Shown here piece by piece: positions 16,949 to 26,200 of a stretch of DNA of 41,717 bases. How positions within the stretch are numbered: position 1 is the stretch's first letter; each line of letters begins with the position of its first letter. Position numbers and translations under genes: made by a program. The notes under the pieces are model-generated. The model searched no databases. It saw nothing but the letters and a program-made list of their open reading frames with translations, and had not been told where the DNA came from. This DNA comes from Burkholderiales bacterium. Its GTDB lineage: Bacteria; Pseudomonadota; Gammaproteobacteria; Burkholderiales; Ga0077523. The stretch is from positions 79,434 through 121,150 of the forward strand of contig JAIEQG010000014.1 of the NCBI GenBank assembly GCA_019747905.1, given 5' to 3'.

Positions 16949-18004
16949 ATGCAGACGATGAGACTGGCGCTGGCCGGATTGACGGCACTGGCGATCGCGA
17001 TTCCGGCATGGGCAGCGAAACCGAGGATCGTCATCCTCGCTACCGGAGGCACCATCGCCGGCGCGCAGGCAGAGGGGCAGGACGCCGGCTACAAGTCCGG
17101 CAGCTTCAAGGTGGAGGATCTCATCAAGGCGGTTCCCAATCTGGACAAGCTGGCGGATATCGGCGGCGAACAGGTGGTGAACATCGGCAGCCAGGACATG
17201 AACGACGAGGTCTGGCTGAAGCTCGCCAGGCGGGTGAACGAAGTCCTGGCGAACCCCGATGTCGACGCCGTCGTGATCACCCACGGCACCGACACCATGG
17301 AGGAGACCGGATACTTCCTGAGCCTCGTGGTGAAGAGCGACAAGCCGGTCGTGATGGTGGGTTCCATGCGGCCGGCGACCGCGACCGGCGCGGACGGATC
17401 CGCGAACATCTACAACGCGGTGTCGGTCGCGGCGCATCCGGGCGCGAAGGGCCGCGGTGTCATGGTGCTGCTGAACGACGAAATCCACCACGCGCGCGAA
17501 GCCACCAAGACCAACACGACCCAGCTCGACACCTTCAAGTCGCCCAACCGCGGCAAGGCCGGCATGACCAACGCTGGCCGGGTCTACTTCTACGATGCGC
17601 TCGCGACGAAGCACACGAAGGCGAGCGTGTTTTCGGTGGAAGGCCTGCAATCGCTGCCTCGGGTCGACATCTTCTACGCCCATGCCAATGTGGGCCGTGA
17701 TTACATCGATGCCTGCGTGAAGCTCGGCTGCAAGGGCATGGTGCTGGCTGGCGTGGGTGATGGCAACGCGACCGAGACGGCCGTAGCCGGATTGCGCGAT
17801 GCCGTGAAGAAAGGGGTTGCCGTGGTGCGCTCGTCGCGCACCAACAGCGGCATCACCGACCGCAACGTCGAACTGAACGACGACGAGCTCGGCACCCTTG
17901 CATCGATGGAACTCAACCCGCAGAAGGCGCGCGTGCTGCTGATGCTGGGGCTCACGAAGACCAGCGACGCGGCACAACTGCAGAAGTTCTTCTACGAATA
18001 CTGA
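16949..18004 (+). CDS. ansB: Type II (exported) L-asparaginase
   Basis: The 351-residue enzyme hydrolyses asparagine, and often some glutamine, to the acid plus ammonia. A signal peptide ends IPAWA-A (about residue 22), placing it in the periplasm. The catalytic Thr is Thr35 in ATGGTIAG, and the second Thr-Asp pair lies in ITHGTDTMEET. The family segments VMVGSMRPATATGADG and GVMVLLNDEIHHARE are intact. It has a good ribosome site (GAAGGGGAGGC) before ATG 16949. It is followed by an exported glutaminase gene, suggesting joint periplasmic use of amides as nitrogen and carbon source. Confidence 0.95.
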   Translation: MQTMRLALAGLTALAIAIPAWAAKPRIVILATGGTIAGAQAEGQDAGYKSGSFKVEDLIKAVPNLDKLADIGGEQVVNIGSQDMNDEVWLKLARRVNEVLANPDVDAVVITHGTDTMEETGYFLSLVVKSDKPVVMVGSMRPATATGADGSANIYNAVSVAAHPGAKGRGVMVLLNDEIHHAREATKTNTTQLDTFKSPNRGKAGMTNAGRVYFYDALATKHTKASVFSVEGLQSLPRVDIFYAHANVGRDYIDACVKLGCKGMVLAGVGDGNATETAVAGLRDAVKKGVAVVRSSRTNSGITDRNVELNDDELGTLASMELNPQKARVLLMLGLTKTSDAAQLQKFFYEY

Positions 18005-18018
18005 GATGCCCGCCCGAC

Positions 18019-18079
18019 AGGCCTTGCGGCCTCTCCCCCCAGGGAGCCAGCCCTCTTGGGGCGGCCCGGCGAGGGCTGG
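18019..18079. repeat. Three abutting perfect hairpins between asparaginase and glutaminase genes
   Basis: Three inverted repeats follow each other without a spare base: AGGCC/GGCCT with a 4-base loop (18019-18032), CTCCC/GGGAG with a 4-base loop (18033-18046), and CCAGCCCTC/GAGGGCTGG with a 15-base loop (18047-18079). There is no T-tract, so this is not a classical intrinsic terminator. It resembles a REP-like or mRNA-stabilising element that could set the ratio of the two enzymes. Confidence 0.7.
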
Positions 18080-18125
18080 GCGGCATGATGCCTCTCGTTC
18101 GATCACGTCAACAGGGAGAGACCAC

Positions 18126-19154
18126 ATGAAGACCGAGATGAACATGTTTGCACGAGGCATCTTGCTTACGGCGTGGCTGCTGGTGGTTGCGGTGCCGGTC
18201 GCGGCGCGGGAGAGTCCGCCCGGCGCCGCCGAGCTGAAAGCGGCGGTGCGGGAGGCCTACGACAAATTCAAGGACGTGAAGGATGGTGCCAACGCCAACT
18301 ACATTCCGGAACTGGACAAGGTGCCGTCCGACCTGTTCGGCGTGGCCATCGTCACGGCGAAGGGCGAGGTGTTCGCTGTCGGCGATGTGGACTACGCCTT
18401 CTCGATCCAATCGGTGTCGAAGCCCTTCACGGCGGCACTCGTGATGCAGCAGCAGGGTGCGGATGCCGTGGCGCAGAGGATCGGCGTGGAGCCCACCGGC
18501 CTGGCATTCAACTCGATCATCGCCACCCAGTTGATCCCGCAGGTGTCGGTGAATCCGCTCGTGAACTCAGGGGCCATCGCGTCCGTGAGCATGGTGAAGG
18601 CGGAATCTGCGGCGCAGCGCTTCGACACGATCCTCGACTGGTTCAATCGTCTGTCGGCCGCGAAGCTCACGGTGATCGAGGATGTGTACCAGTCCGAAGC
18701 CGCGACCAATCAGCGCAACCGTGCCCATGCTTACCTCCTGGCTGCAGCGGAGCGGATCTATTCCGACCCCATGGAAGCAACCGACGTCTACACGCGGCAG
18801 TGCTCCATCGGCGTCACGGCGAAGCAGCTCGCGGTGATGGGTGCGACTCTCGCCAACGGCGGCGTGAACCCGGTGAGCAGACAGCGCGTCCTGGATGCGC
18901 AGTACGTGCCAAAAGTGCTCGCCGTCATGCTGACCGCCGGCTTCTACAACGAATCGGGCATCTGGTCCTACACGGCGGGACTGCCGGCGAAAACCGGCGT
19001 GGGCGGCGGCATCGTCGCGGTGGTGCCGGGGCAGATGGCGATCGTGGGCTTCTCGCCGCGATTGAATGAAGCCGGCAACAGCGTGCGCGCCATGAAGGCG
19101 ATCCAGTTCATCAGCGAGAAGTTCGGTCTCAGTATCTTCGGCGACGGTCGCTGA
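18126..19154 (+). CDS. glsA: Glutaminase A with an export signal
   Basis: The 342-residue serine-dependent glutaminase converts glutamine to glutamate and ammonia. The SxxK catalytic pair is Ser96-Val-Ser-Lys99 in FSIQSVSKPF. The other family blocks are present: NPLVNSGAIAS, ATNQRNRAHAYLL, YTRQCSIGVTAKQLAVMGATLANGG and GLPAKTGVGGGI. Most GlsA proteins are cytosolic, about 305-310 residues long. This one has about 30 extra N-terminal residues (FARGILLTAWLLVVAVPVAAR) that form a typical Sec signal. ATG 18126 follows GGGAGAG. Together with the upstream exported asparaginase it makes a periplasmic deamidation pair. Confidence 0.93.
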   Translation: MKTEMNMFARGILLTAWLLVVAVPVAARESPPGAAELKAAVREAYDKFKDVKDGANANYIPELDKVPSDLFGVAIVTAKGEVFAVGDVDYAFSIQSVSKPFTAALVMQQQGADAVAQRIGVEPTGLAFNSIIATQLIPQVSVNPLVNSGAIASVSMVKAESAAQRFDTILDWFNRLSAAKLTVIEDVYQSEAATNQRNRAHAYLLAAAERIYSDPMEATDVYTRQCSIGVTAKQLAVMGATLANGGVNPVSRQRVLDAQYVPKVLAVMLTAGFYNESGIWSYTAGLPAKTGVGGGIVAVVPGQMAIVGFSPRLNEAGNSVRAMKAIQFISEKFGLSIFGDGR

Positions 19155-19253
19155 CACCCTCCCGTGCTGCAACGGAGCATGAAGTTCGCGGTATCCTCCG
19201 CTGCAGGGGCGAGGACAACGCATCAGTCGCAACCATACTCTCGAGGAGCGATC

Positions 19254-19709
19254 ATGAACCGACGTGAATTCCTGAGCCTTGGCGCGGTTTCGGTCGCGTT
19301 GGCGGCCTGCGGCTCGGCACCGCAACAGATGGCCAACAGCGTGACCGGCGCGGTGACGGGTACCAGCGACGCGCTGCTCGCAGCGATGAGCCACCAGATC
19401 GGCGTGAGCGAAACTCAGGCGGCCGGTGGTATCGGTTCGATGATGAGCCTGGCGCAGTCGAAGCTGTCGCCGGAGGCTTTCGCGAAGGTGAGCAAGAGCA
19501 TTCCCAACGTCGATCGCTACATGAAGAGCGTGCAGGACGTGCTGGGGCCGAACGCGAAGATCACCGATCTGTCGAGCCTGAAGTCCGCCTTCAGCCGCTT
19601 CGGCATGGGGCCGGAAATGATCGGCAAGTTCAAGCCCTACGTCATGGACGCGATCGGCAAGGCCGGCGGCGATTCGGTGATGCAGTTGTTGGGTGGGGTG
19701 CTCGGCTAG
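19254..19709 (+). CDS. DUF2780 family lipoprotein
   Basis: The 151-residue product starts with MNRREFLSLGAVSVALAACG, a twin-arginine-like motif (RREFL) joined to a lipobox (LAAC), so it is probably a Tat-exported lipoprotein. The rest is a helical DUF2780-type domain (LLAAMSHQIGVSETQAAGGIGSMMSLAQSKLSPEAFAKVSKSIPNVDRYM...). Its function is unknown. GAGGAG lies before the ATG. The gene ends 10 bases from the convergent lipoprotein gene on the other strand, with no hairpin between them. Confidence 0.8.
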   Translation: MNRREFLSLGAVSVALAACGSAPQQMANSVTGAVTGTSDALLAAMSHQIGVSETQAAGGIGSMMSLAQSKLSPEAFAKVSKSIPNVDRYMKSVQDVLGPNAKITDLSSLKSAFSRFGMGPEMIGKFKPYVMDAIGKAGGDSVMQLLGGVLG

Positions 19710-19719
19710 TGGCCCTGCG

Positions 19720-20802
19720 CTATTTGGCGGGGACCGTGATGATCGGGCCGCCGGTATTGCCCTGGCCTTCGGCGAGACCGTAGAGCAGCAGGAGAAAGCC
19801 GAACAGCCGCTTCGAGCGTACGTCGGCGTCGGAGATCGAGAACCACCAGCCGCGGTGGCGTATGGCGACCGCGGCATCCGCCGGCCGCTCGCGCGTCGCG
19901 TGGACGTTGATCGGCGGTTGTCCGAACCGTTCCGCCGGCAGGTCGGGATTGCGCAGCCCCTTTTCCATGGTGGTGGCGAGCACGCGACGTGTCTTCACGT
20001 CCTCCTCGGGGACCGCGATCTGCGAGGCCACGTCGCCGAAGACCTCGAACAGCGAACGCGTGAGCACCGCGAACTCGCGCGGATTCTGCGGGATCGCGGC
20101 ATAGCGCAGGGTGTAGCGGGGTGCCGTCGGATCGAGACCGAGTGTCTTCACCACGAGCTGCAGTTCGTCCTGGTAATCCTCGGAACTGTAGGGGATGTCG
20201 AAGTACAGGACCGTGTCCTTCTCCGACTCGCCCGCCTCCAGATAGAGCTGCACCTTGTTGGACACCTGGATGCGATGCAGGGCGTTCAGCAGCGGATAGA
20301 ACTCCTTGTCTGCCTCGAGGCGACGCGTGCCCACCTGCGAACTGTTGTAGACGCCGTTGATCGCGCGCACCGTAAGCCGCAGCACGTAATCGATCTGGTA
20401 ACCCGCCTGGATGAACGTGAACACCAGCCGCGGCGGAATCGGCGCGAGGATGCTGCGCGCGAACGCATCGCCCTGGATCGGCGTGTAGGTGATCGTGGGC
20501 CGGTCGCCGTAGCGCACGGTGCCGCCGACGAGGTTGCGATTGAAACCCAGTTCGTTGCCGCCGGCCACTCCCACTTCACCTTCGATGGAATAGGAGTTGA
20601 TCACCGAGGCCACGTCCAGGAACACCGGCGCGTCGCCGTAGCGCAGCTTCACCAGGTTGGAGAGCATCTGTTCCTGCATCGATCGCCCGAGCGCATCGTG
20701 ATAGTCGAAGCGGTCGCGGCTGATGGTGCGAGGGCCCAGCGAGGTGCAGCCCGTCGTCGCGGCAACGAGCAGCAGGACAGCGAGTGCGAGCAGGGATTTC
20801 AT
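19720..20802 (-). CDS. Uncharacterised lipoprotein
   Basis: The 360-residue product has a lipoprotein signal (LLALAVLLLVAATTGC). The body is a mixed alpha/beta protein with blocks such as MLSNLVKLRYGDAPVFLDVASVINSYSIEGEVG and LPAERFGQPPINVHATRERP. I know similar uncharacterised lipoproteins from proteobacteria but no function. Near the C-terminus is one moderately hydrophobic stretch (RLFGFLLLLYGLAEG). It is last of three same-strand genes (hydrolase, cupin-like, this one), with a 31-base gap from the cupin-like gene. Confidence 0.72.
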   Translation of the reverse strand: MKSLLALAVLLLVAATTGCTSLGPRTISRDRFDYHDALGRSMQEQMLSNLVKLRYGDAPVFLDVASVINSYSIEGEVGVAGGNELGFNRNLVGGTVRYGDRPTITYTPIQGDAFARSILAPIPPRLVFTFIQAGYQIDYVLRLTVRAINGVYNSSQVGTRRLEADKEFYPLLNALHRIQVSNKVQLYLEAGESEKDTVLYFDIPYSSEDYQDELQLVVKTLGLDPTAPRYTLRYAAIPQNPREFAVLTRSLFEVFGDVASQIAVPEEDVKTRRVLATTMEKGLRNPDLPAERFGQPPINVHATRERPADAAVAIRHRGWWFSISDADVRSKRLFGFLLLLYGLAEGQGNTGGPIITVPAK

Positions 20803-20833
20803 CGAAGGGAGCGGACTCGTGGCGACCGGGCGA

Positions 20834-21379
20834 TTATAGGGGGCGCAACGCCGCCTCCGTCGCCGCGAGGCGGAGCAGGGCTTCGTTTCGCTGCTCGACG
20901 GCGGGCAGGGCGCGCGACGTCCGCCAGCCGTTGGCTGCCAGAGTGTCCCAATCCTCGTCCAGCACGACCGAGTCGTCGTAACGGATTCCGCCCTCTTGCT
21001 GTTCGAAGACGTAGGCAGGGCTCACGATGTACAGCACCTCGCAGGGCGAACCCGTCTCGTTGATGAGCTGGACCAAGGTGCCGGCCGCGGTCAGCACGGC
21101 TTCGTCCGCCTGTGCGACCAGCACATAGGGCGCACGATCCGCAGCGGCTTTCATCCGCACCGTGAGCGCGCCGTGGCGCACGAACGTGACCTGCGCGACG
21201 AAGGGCATCACGTGGATCTTCGACTGCGAGTGCGGCGCTATGGTCCCGGCGGCCAGGCTGAACCCTTCGATGAGGTCGAAGGGCAGGCCGCTGGTCGTGT
21301 CGCGTGCGTTGAGGAATGGCGCGACCAGGGTCCCGTCGGGCACGGCATGCGCCGCGGTGATCCGGAAGACACGGTTCAT
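20834..21379 (-). CDS. Cupin-like small protein
   Basis: The 181-residue cytosolic protein has a central run of short strands that reads like a single cupin barrel (SLAAGTIAPHSQSKIHVMPFVAQVTFVRHGALTVRM...TLVQLINETGSPCEVLYIVSPAYVFE). Histidines in APHSQSKIH could bind metal, but the full two-motif cupin signature is not clear. The C-terminal part is helical. I start at ATG 21379; a GTG at 21391 would add four residues, and neither has a strong ribosome site. Enzymatic activity cannot be assigned. Confidence 0.62.
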   Translation of the reverse strand: MNRVFRITAAHAVPDGTLVAPFLNARDTTSGLPFDLIEGFSLAAGTIAPHSQSKIHVMPFVAQVTFVRHGALTVRMKAAADRAPYVLVAQADEAVLTAAGTLVQLINETGSPCEVLYIVSPAYVFEQQEGGIRYDDSVVLDEDWDTLAANGWRTSRALPAVEQRNEALLRLAATEAALRPL

Positions 21380-21491
21380 GACGGGATCCACGCATCGTTG
21401 CGACGCTCGAACGTAGCAGCTCGCTGGATCGGCTTCAACCGGAGCGGTCGATCCGGGCGCCGACCCGCGAGGGCATCCTGCGCGGCGGCCC

Positions 21492-23165
21492 TCAGGGCTC
21501 GGTGGCGTTCGCCAGCGTGGGATAGTCGGCGCTGAACTTGACCCACGCCGACTCCGGTTCGTGCGCGGGCGCCGTGCGGCCCTGCGCGACGGCGATGAAG
21601 TGTTGATCCTCGGGAAAGATCGGCGCCAGCGCGCCGGTCGCGATGGCGCGCAGGTAGCGGCCGTAGTTCTCGAGGATGAATCGCTCGCGGTCGGTGTAGC
21701 GGTCGTTCAGCGGCACGCCGAAACCGCCGCTGGTGAGCACCCGAAGATGGGCTTCCGGCAGGGGATTGTTCACCCGGCTGACCAACGCGAGGACGCCCTC
21801 GACGGCCGTCGGTGTGGACAGGATCGCCGTGTGCTCGCCCCGGAAGCCCTGCGTCTGGGCGCCACTGTTCAGGGCTGCCGGTGGCACCTGTCGTACTAGA
21901 GGCACCACCCCATCGGACCCATGGGCGATGTCGTCGCGGTCACGGTAGGCGTAGAGCAGATGGTGTTCGGTGGGGGCCGGTAGCGGTCGCCGGAACAGCC
22001 TCTCGATGAACGGGCCGGACGGATCCAGGTCGCGCCACGCGGGCGGCACGATCGGGGCGTTGTCGACGCCGCGGCGCGCTGCCGGATCGCCGCCGAACGG
22101 CGAGGCGATGGTCACGATCATCGCAACCGCCGCGCCATGGTCGTCGGGGGCGCGCAGGTTCATCGCTTCGCGCACCACCAGGCCACCCATGCTGTGGGCG
22201 ACGATGACGAGCGGAGCCCCTTCGTCGGGAATGACGCGACCGGAGAGGAAGATGTCGTGAAAGAGGCGTGCAAGCTGGTCGAGGTCCTGGCCGCTCGGGT
22301 AGTGGAATAACCAGGGCTTGTAGCGCTTGCGGTCGAGCCGCCCGATCATCGCGGCGAATTGCCGCGGCGATCCGTTGAGACCGTGGACGAACACCACCGG
22401 GACCTTGTAGGTGATGTCCTCTTCGAGCGCGTAGAACATCATGGGTGCGGCTTCCATGAACGCCGCGGGATCGTAGACGCCCATCTGCGCTGCTTCCGGC
22501 GAGAAGATCGGATCGTCGAGAGTGCGAATCGTGCCCTTGGGGAAGAACAGCGAATCGCGCACGTCCGGTGCGAACGGACGCGGCAGCGCAGCCAGCAGGT
22601 GCGGTGACAGGTGCGGCGGCGGCGAACCGAGGGCGATGTCGATGTGGTCCGCGACGCGTTCCGGGTACATGAGCCGATCCAGCCGGATGGGACGTTCGGC
22701 TATCGCGTCGGTGGCGTCGTACACGCCGTTGCCGTCGCGGTCCGCGAGCACCAGCAGGCGATACTCGCCCTCCGGCAAATTCATGCCGTAGTAGGTGCTC
22801 GACTGACCCAGGCGAAAGACTTCGACGATCTCGTCCGGGCGATGCCGATCGGAGACCGCCACGATGGCCACCGACCGGCTGTCGCGGAACAGGGGGGTCT
22901 CGATCAGCCGCCCATACACGATGTAGGTGTCGGTGCCGAGCAAATGCTTGGCATACCACTGGGCGGGCGCCGCATCGTGTTGCGCGGCGTAGCCCTTCTG
23001 GACCGACGCGTAGCGCAGATAGGTGCAGCCGCTGCCAAAAGCTGCCAGGCCGAGGACGATCGTCGTACGCCACAGCGCCTGCACCGCAAGCGAGCCCAGG
23101 TTTGCGCCGACGTGGCCATCGCGACCGGCTGCGCGTCCGCGGCGCCGAAGGGCAGGTCCAATCAT
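21492..23165 (-). CDS. Alpha/beta-hydrolase (lipase/esterase-like) lipoprotein
   Basis: The 557-residue product has the hydrolase core in its second half: oxyanion strand VVFVHGLNGSPRQFAAMIGRL, nucleophile elbow VAHSMGGLVV (Ser in AHSMG), an acid candidate in RDDIAHGSDGVVPL and a His candidate in FRGEHTAIL. The first 240 residues contain a beta-rich region (EYRLLVLADRDGNGVYDATD, perhaps calcium-binding) not found in simple lipases. A lipobox (FGSGC) follows the hydrophobic stretch, so it should sit in the envelope. The start is uncertain: ATG 23165 leaves a long N-region, whereas GTG 23084 gives a neat lipoprotein signal. It is divergent from the AsmA-like gene. Confidence 0.82.
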   Translation of the reverse strand: MIGPALRRRGRAAGRDGHVGANLGSLAVQALWRTTIVLGLAAFGSGCTYLRYASVQKGYAAQHDAAPAQWYAKHLLGTDTYIVYGRLIETPLFRDSRSVAIVAVSDRHRPDEIVEVFRLGQSSTYYGMNLPEGEYRLLVLADRDGNGVYDATDAIAERPIRLDRLMYPERVADHIDIALGSPPPHLSPHLLAALPRPFAPDVRDSLFFPKGTIRTLDDPIFSPEAAQMGVYDPAAFMEAAPMMFYALEEDITYKVPVVFVHGLNGSPRQFAAMIGRLDRKRYKPWLFHYPSGQDLDQLARLFHDIFLSGRVIPDEGAPLVIVAHSMGGLVVREAMNLRAPDDHGAAVAMIVTIASPFGGDPAARRGVDNAPIVPPAWRDLDPSGPFIERLFRRPLPAPTEHHLLYAYRDRDDIAHGSDGVVPLVRQVPPAALNSGAQTQGFRGEHTAILSTPTAVEGVLALVSRVNNPLPEAHLRVLTSGGFGVPLNDRYTDRERFILENYGRYLRAIATGALAPIFPEDQHFIAVAQGRTAPAHEPESAWVKFSADYPTLANATEP

Positions 23166-23257
23166 CGTGGCATTCGTCGACGGCGAACGGGTGGAGGCAG
23201 ACCCCCTATGGTACCCATGCCCGCAGGTGATGCGTGCGGGCCGAGGCTCCGGCGATA

Positions 23258-26200
23258 ATGGCGCAGATGACTCCTTCCGTCCCCCAATCCGTCCGCACGG
23301 TCGCGCGCCGCACCGGCCGTGTCGCCCGCAAGACCGCCATCTGGACCCTGATCGGAGCGGGCGTGCTCGTCGTGCTGGTGGTGCTGGCGTTGCTGTACGT
23401 GGCGTTCGTGGGCGTCACCGTGAGTGCGGCACCGTGGCGCGACACGATCTCGAAGGCGGCGAGCGAGGCGCTGCGCCGTCCGGTGGTGCTGGAAGGACCG
23501 TTGCTGATGACGGTGTCCTTGCGTCCGGCCCTGCGCATCGGCGGTGTGCGCATCGACAACCCGCCGGGGTTTGCCACGCCTGCGTTCGCGACCCTGGGCG
23601 ATGCACGGGCCGAGGTCGATCTGAAGCCATGGCTGCAGGGGCGCCTGCGTATCGAGAACCTCGAGGCCTCGAACGTGAAGGTGTCGCTGGAGCGGCTGCG
23701 CGACGGTGCGGCGAACTGGGTGTTCGATCTCTCGGGCGACCAGACGGTGCCGGAGGAGAAAGCCGATCCGTCGAAACCGTTCCAGCCCCCCGACGTGTCG
23801 CTGGAAGTGCGCCGCCTCGCGCTGCGCAACATCGACGTGGAGTATCGCAACGCGTTCTCCACCCAGGTGCGCAGCTTCGCGCTCGACACGCTCGACGGTT
23901 CCATCGAGCGCGGCAAGCCGATCCAGGTAACCCTGAAGGGGCGGGTCGACAAATCGTTCCCCTACCAGGCCACCGTCGAAGGCGGGCCACTCGACCACTT
24001 GATCCGCTCGCCGGAGCCGTGGCCGTTCAACGTGGCGTTCGAGTTTCTCGGCACGCGACTCAACATCAACGGCACGCGCGATCCGCGGGCCGGCACGACG
24101 GAACTCCTGTTCGGTCTCGGCACGGACAACCTGCGGGAGTTCGAGCGTTTCCTGCAGTCGCCGTTGCCGAAGGTGGGCACGACCGCGGTGGTGGGCAAGG
24201 CGCGGGAGAAGGGCGGGGTCTATACGGTCACCGGCCTTCACGTGAGCTACGGCACCTCGCTCCTGTCGGGCGATATCGAAGTGGCCCTGGTGGGCGAACG
24301 GCCCCGGGTGACGGGGGCGCTCAGCGCCGACAGCATCGACCTGAGGCCCTTTCTCGAATTCGATCAGCCTTCCGACGAACCCGAGAAGCCGATCTCGTTC
24401 GCCGACCTGGAGAAGCAGACTCTCGATCTCCGGGCGCTGGTCGGCATCGACGCGGACTTCGAGCTCAAGGTCGGCCGCTGGATCGGGCTGCCCGGCAACA
24501 TCCGCGACTCGATGCTCGCCGTGCGCATCGCGGGTGGCAAGCTGGCGGCGCCCGTGGCGGCGACCATCGCCGACGTGCCGCTGCAGGGCGAGATCGACCT
24601 GGACGGTGCGGCCGAGGTGCCGGCGTTCTCCATCGCGCTCGGCACGAAGAACTCCCCGCTCGGTGGACTTGCCGAATTTCTCGCGGGCGTGCGCGGCGTG
24701 CAAGGCCGCGTGGGGCGCTTCGATCTCGGTCTCGCCGGCCGCGGCGCGACTCTCGGCGAACTGGTGCGCGGGCTCGAAGCGAAGTTCTACATCGAGAACG
24801 GACATCTCTCCTATGGCAACGTTGCAGGCGGCCGACCCGTGGAGTTCACGCTCGACCGGTTCGACATACGTCTGCCGCACAAGCAGGGCATGACCGGCGA
24901 TATCCGCGGCACCCTGATCGGCGAGCGCTTCGCGGCGCGCCTGAAGGGCGGCGACCTGCCTTCGATCCTGCGCGAGTTGCGTTCGCCGGTTCAGATCGAG
25001 CTGGAAGGTTCCGGCGCGAAGCTCACCGCCAAGGGCGTACTCGCTCGTCCCGGCACCGAGAGCGGGACCGACATCGCATTCCAGTTCGATGCTCCGCGCG
25101 CCGGGGACCTGTCGCGCTGGATCGGGGCGGCGCCCGATTCGAAGCTGCCCGTCTCCATTGCCGGCAAGGCGCAGTTGCAGAGCGACGAATGGCACTTGAA
25201 CGGCCTGCGCTTGAAGCTCGGCCGCAGCGACATCAGCATCGACGCGCACCGCACCGGCATCGGCAGCGCCAAGCCCATGATCGTCGTCGCCCTGCGCAGC
25301 GACCTGCTCGATACGGTGGAACTCGCGCAGTTCACGCCGCCGCCGAAGCCTGCGGCCGACAAACCGAAGGCAGGCAAGACTTCCATCGACATCCCGATCC
25401 TGCCAGGCGGCATCGACCTGGCCGAAGCCGATATCGGCATCGGACTCGCGCGCGTCGTGCTGGAGCGTGGCGATCTGACCGACGTCGGTTTCGCGATGCG
25501 CCTGCGCGACGGGCGCATGGAATCCTCGCCCTTCGGGGCGACCCTGGTCGGCGTGCCGTTCACAGGCTCGGTCGCGCTCGACCTGCGCGGCGACATGCCG
25601 GAAGCCTCGCTCCAGATGGCCGCCGGCAAGGTCGACGTGGGCGATCTGCTGAAACGCCTCAAGGTGGCCGAGGACATCGAAGTGAAGGTCGACAGCCTCG
25701 CCGTCGCGCTGGTAGGGCGCGGCAGCCGCTTGATGGAGATGCTCGAACGCTCGCAGTTCGAAGCGAAGTTGACCGGCGGCCAGTACGTGTTGCGCGACCC
25801 GACGAAGAAGGTGCTCGCCACCATCGGTCTCAAGCAAGTGATGGCGGCCGCTCCGCCGGGCAAACCGATCGCCCTGACGGTAGACGGGGCGCTCGACGAC
25901 GTGCCCGTGGCCATCAGGCTTTCCAGTGGCGCGCTGCCCGACTTCGTGCGCAACACGAGCTTCGTGCCGTTCAGGCTGGAAGCGGAAACGTCGGGCACGC
26001 GTCTTGACCTGGTGGGGAAGGTCGCGCTGCCGATCCGGCAGGGCGCGGCGGAACTCGACATCCGGCTCGCCGGCGACAAGTTGAATTCGCTCAACAAGCT
26101 CGCCCGCGCCGACCTGCCGCCGTGGGGTCCCTGGTCCATCGCGGGGCCGTTCCGTCTTACACCCACGGCTTACGACGTGCCCAACCTCGAGGTGCGCGTG

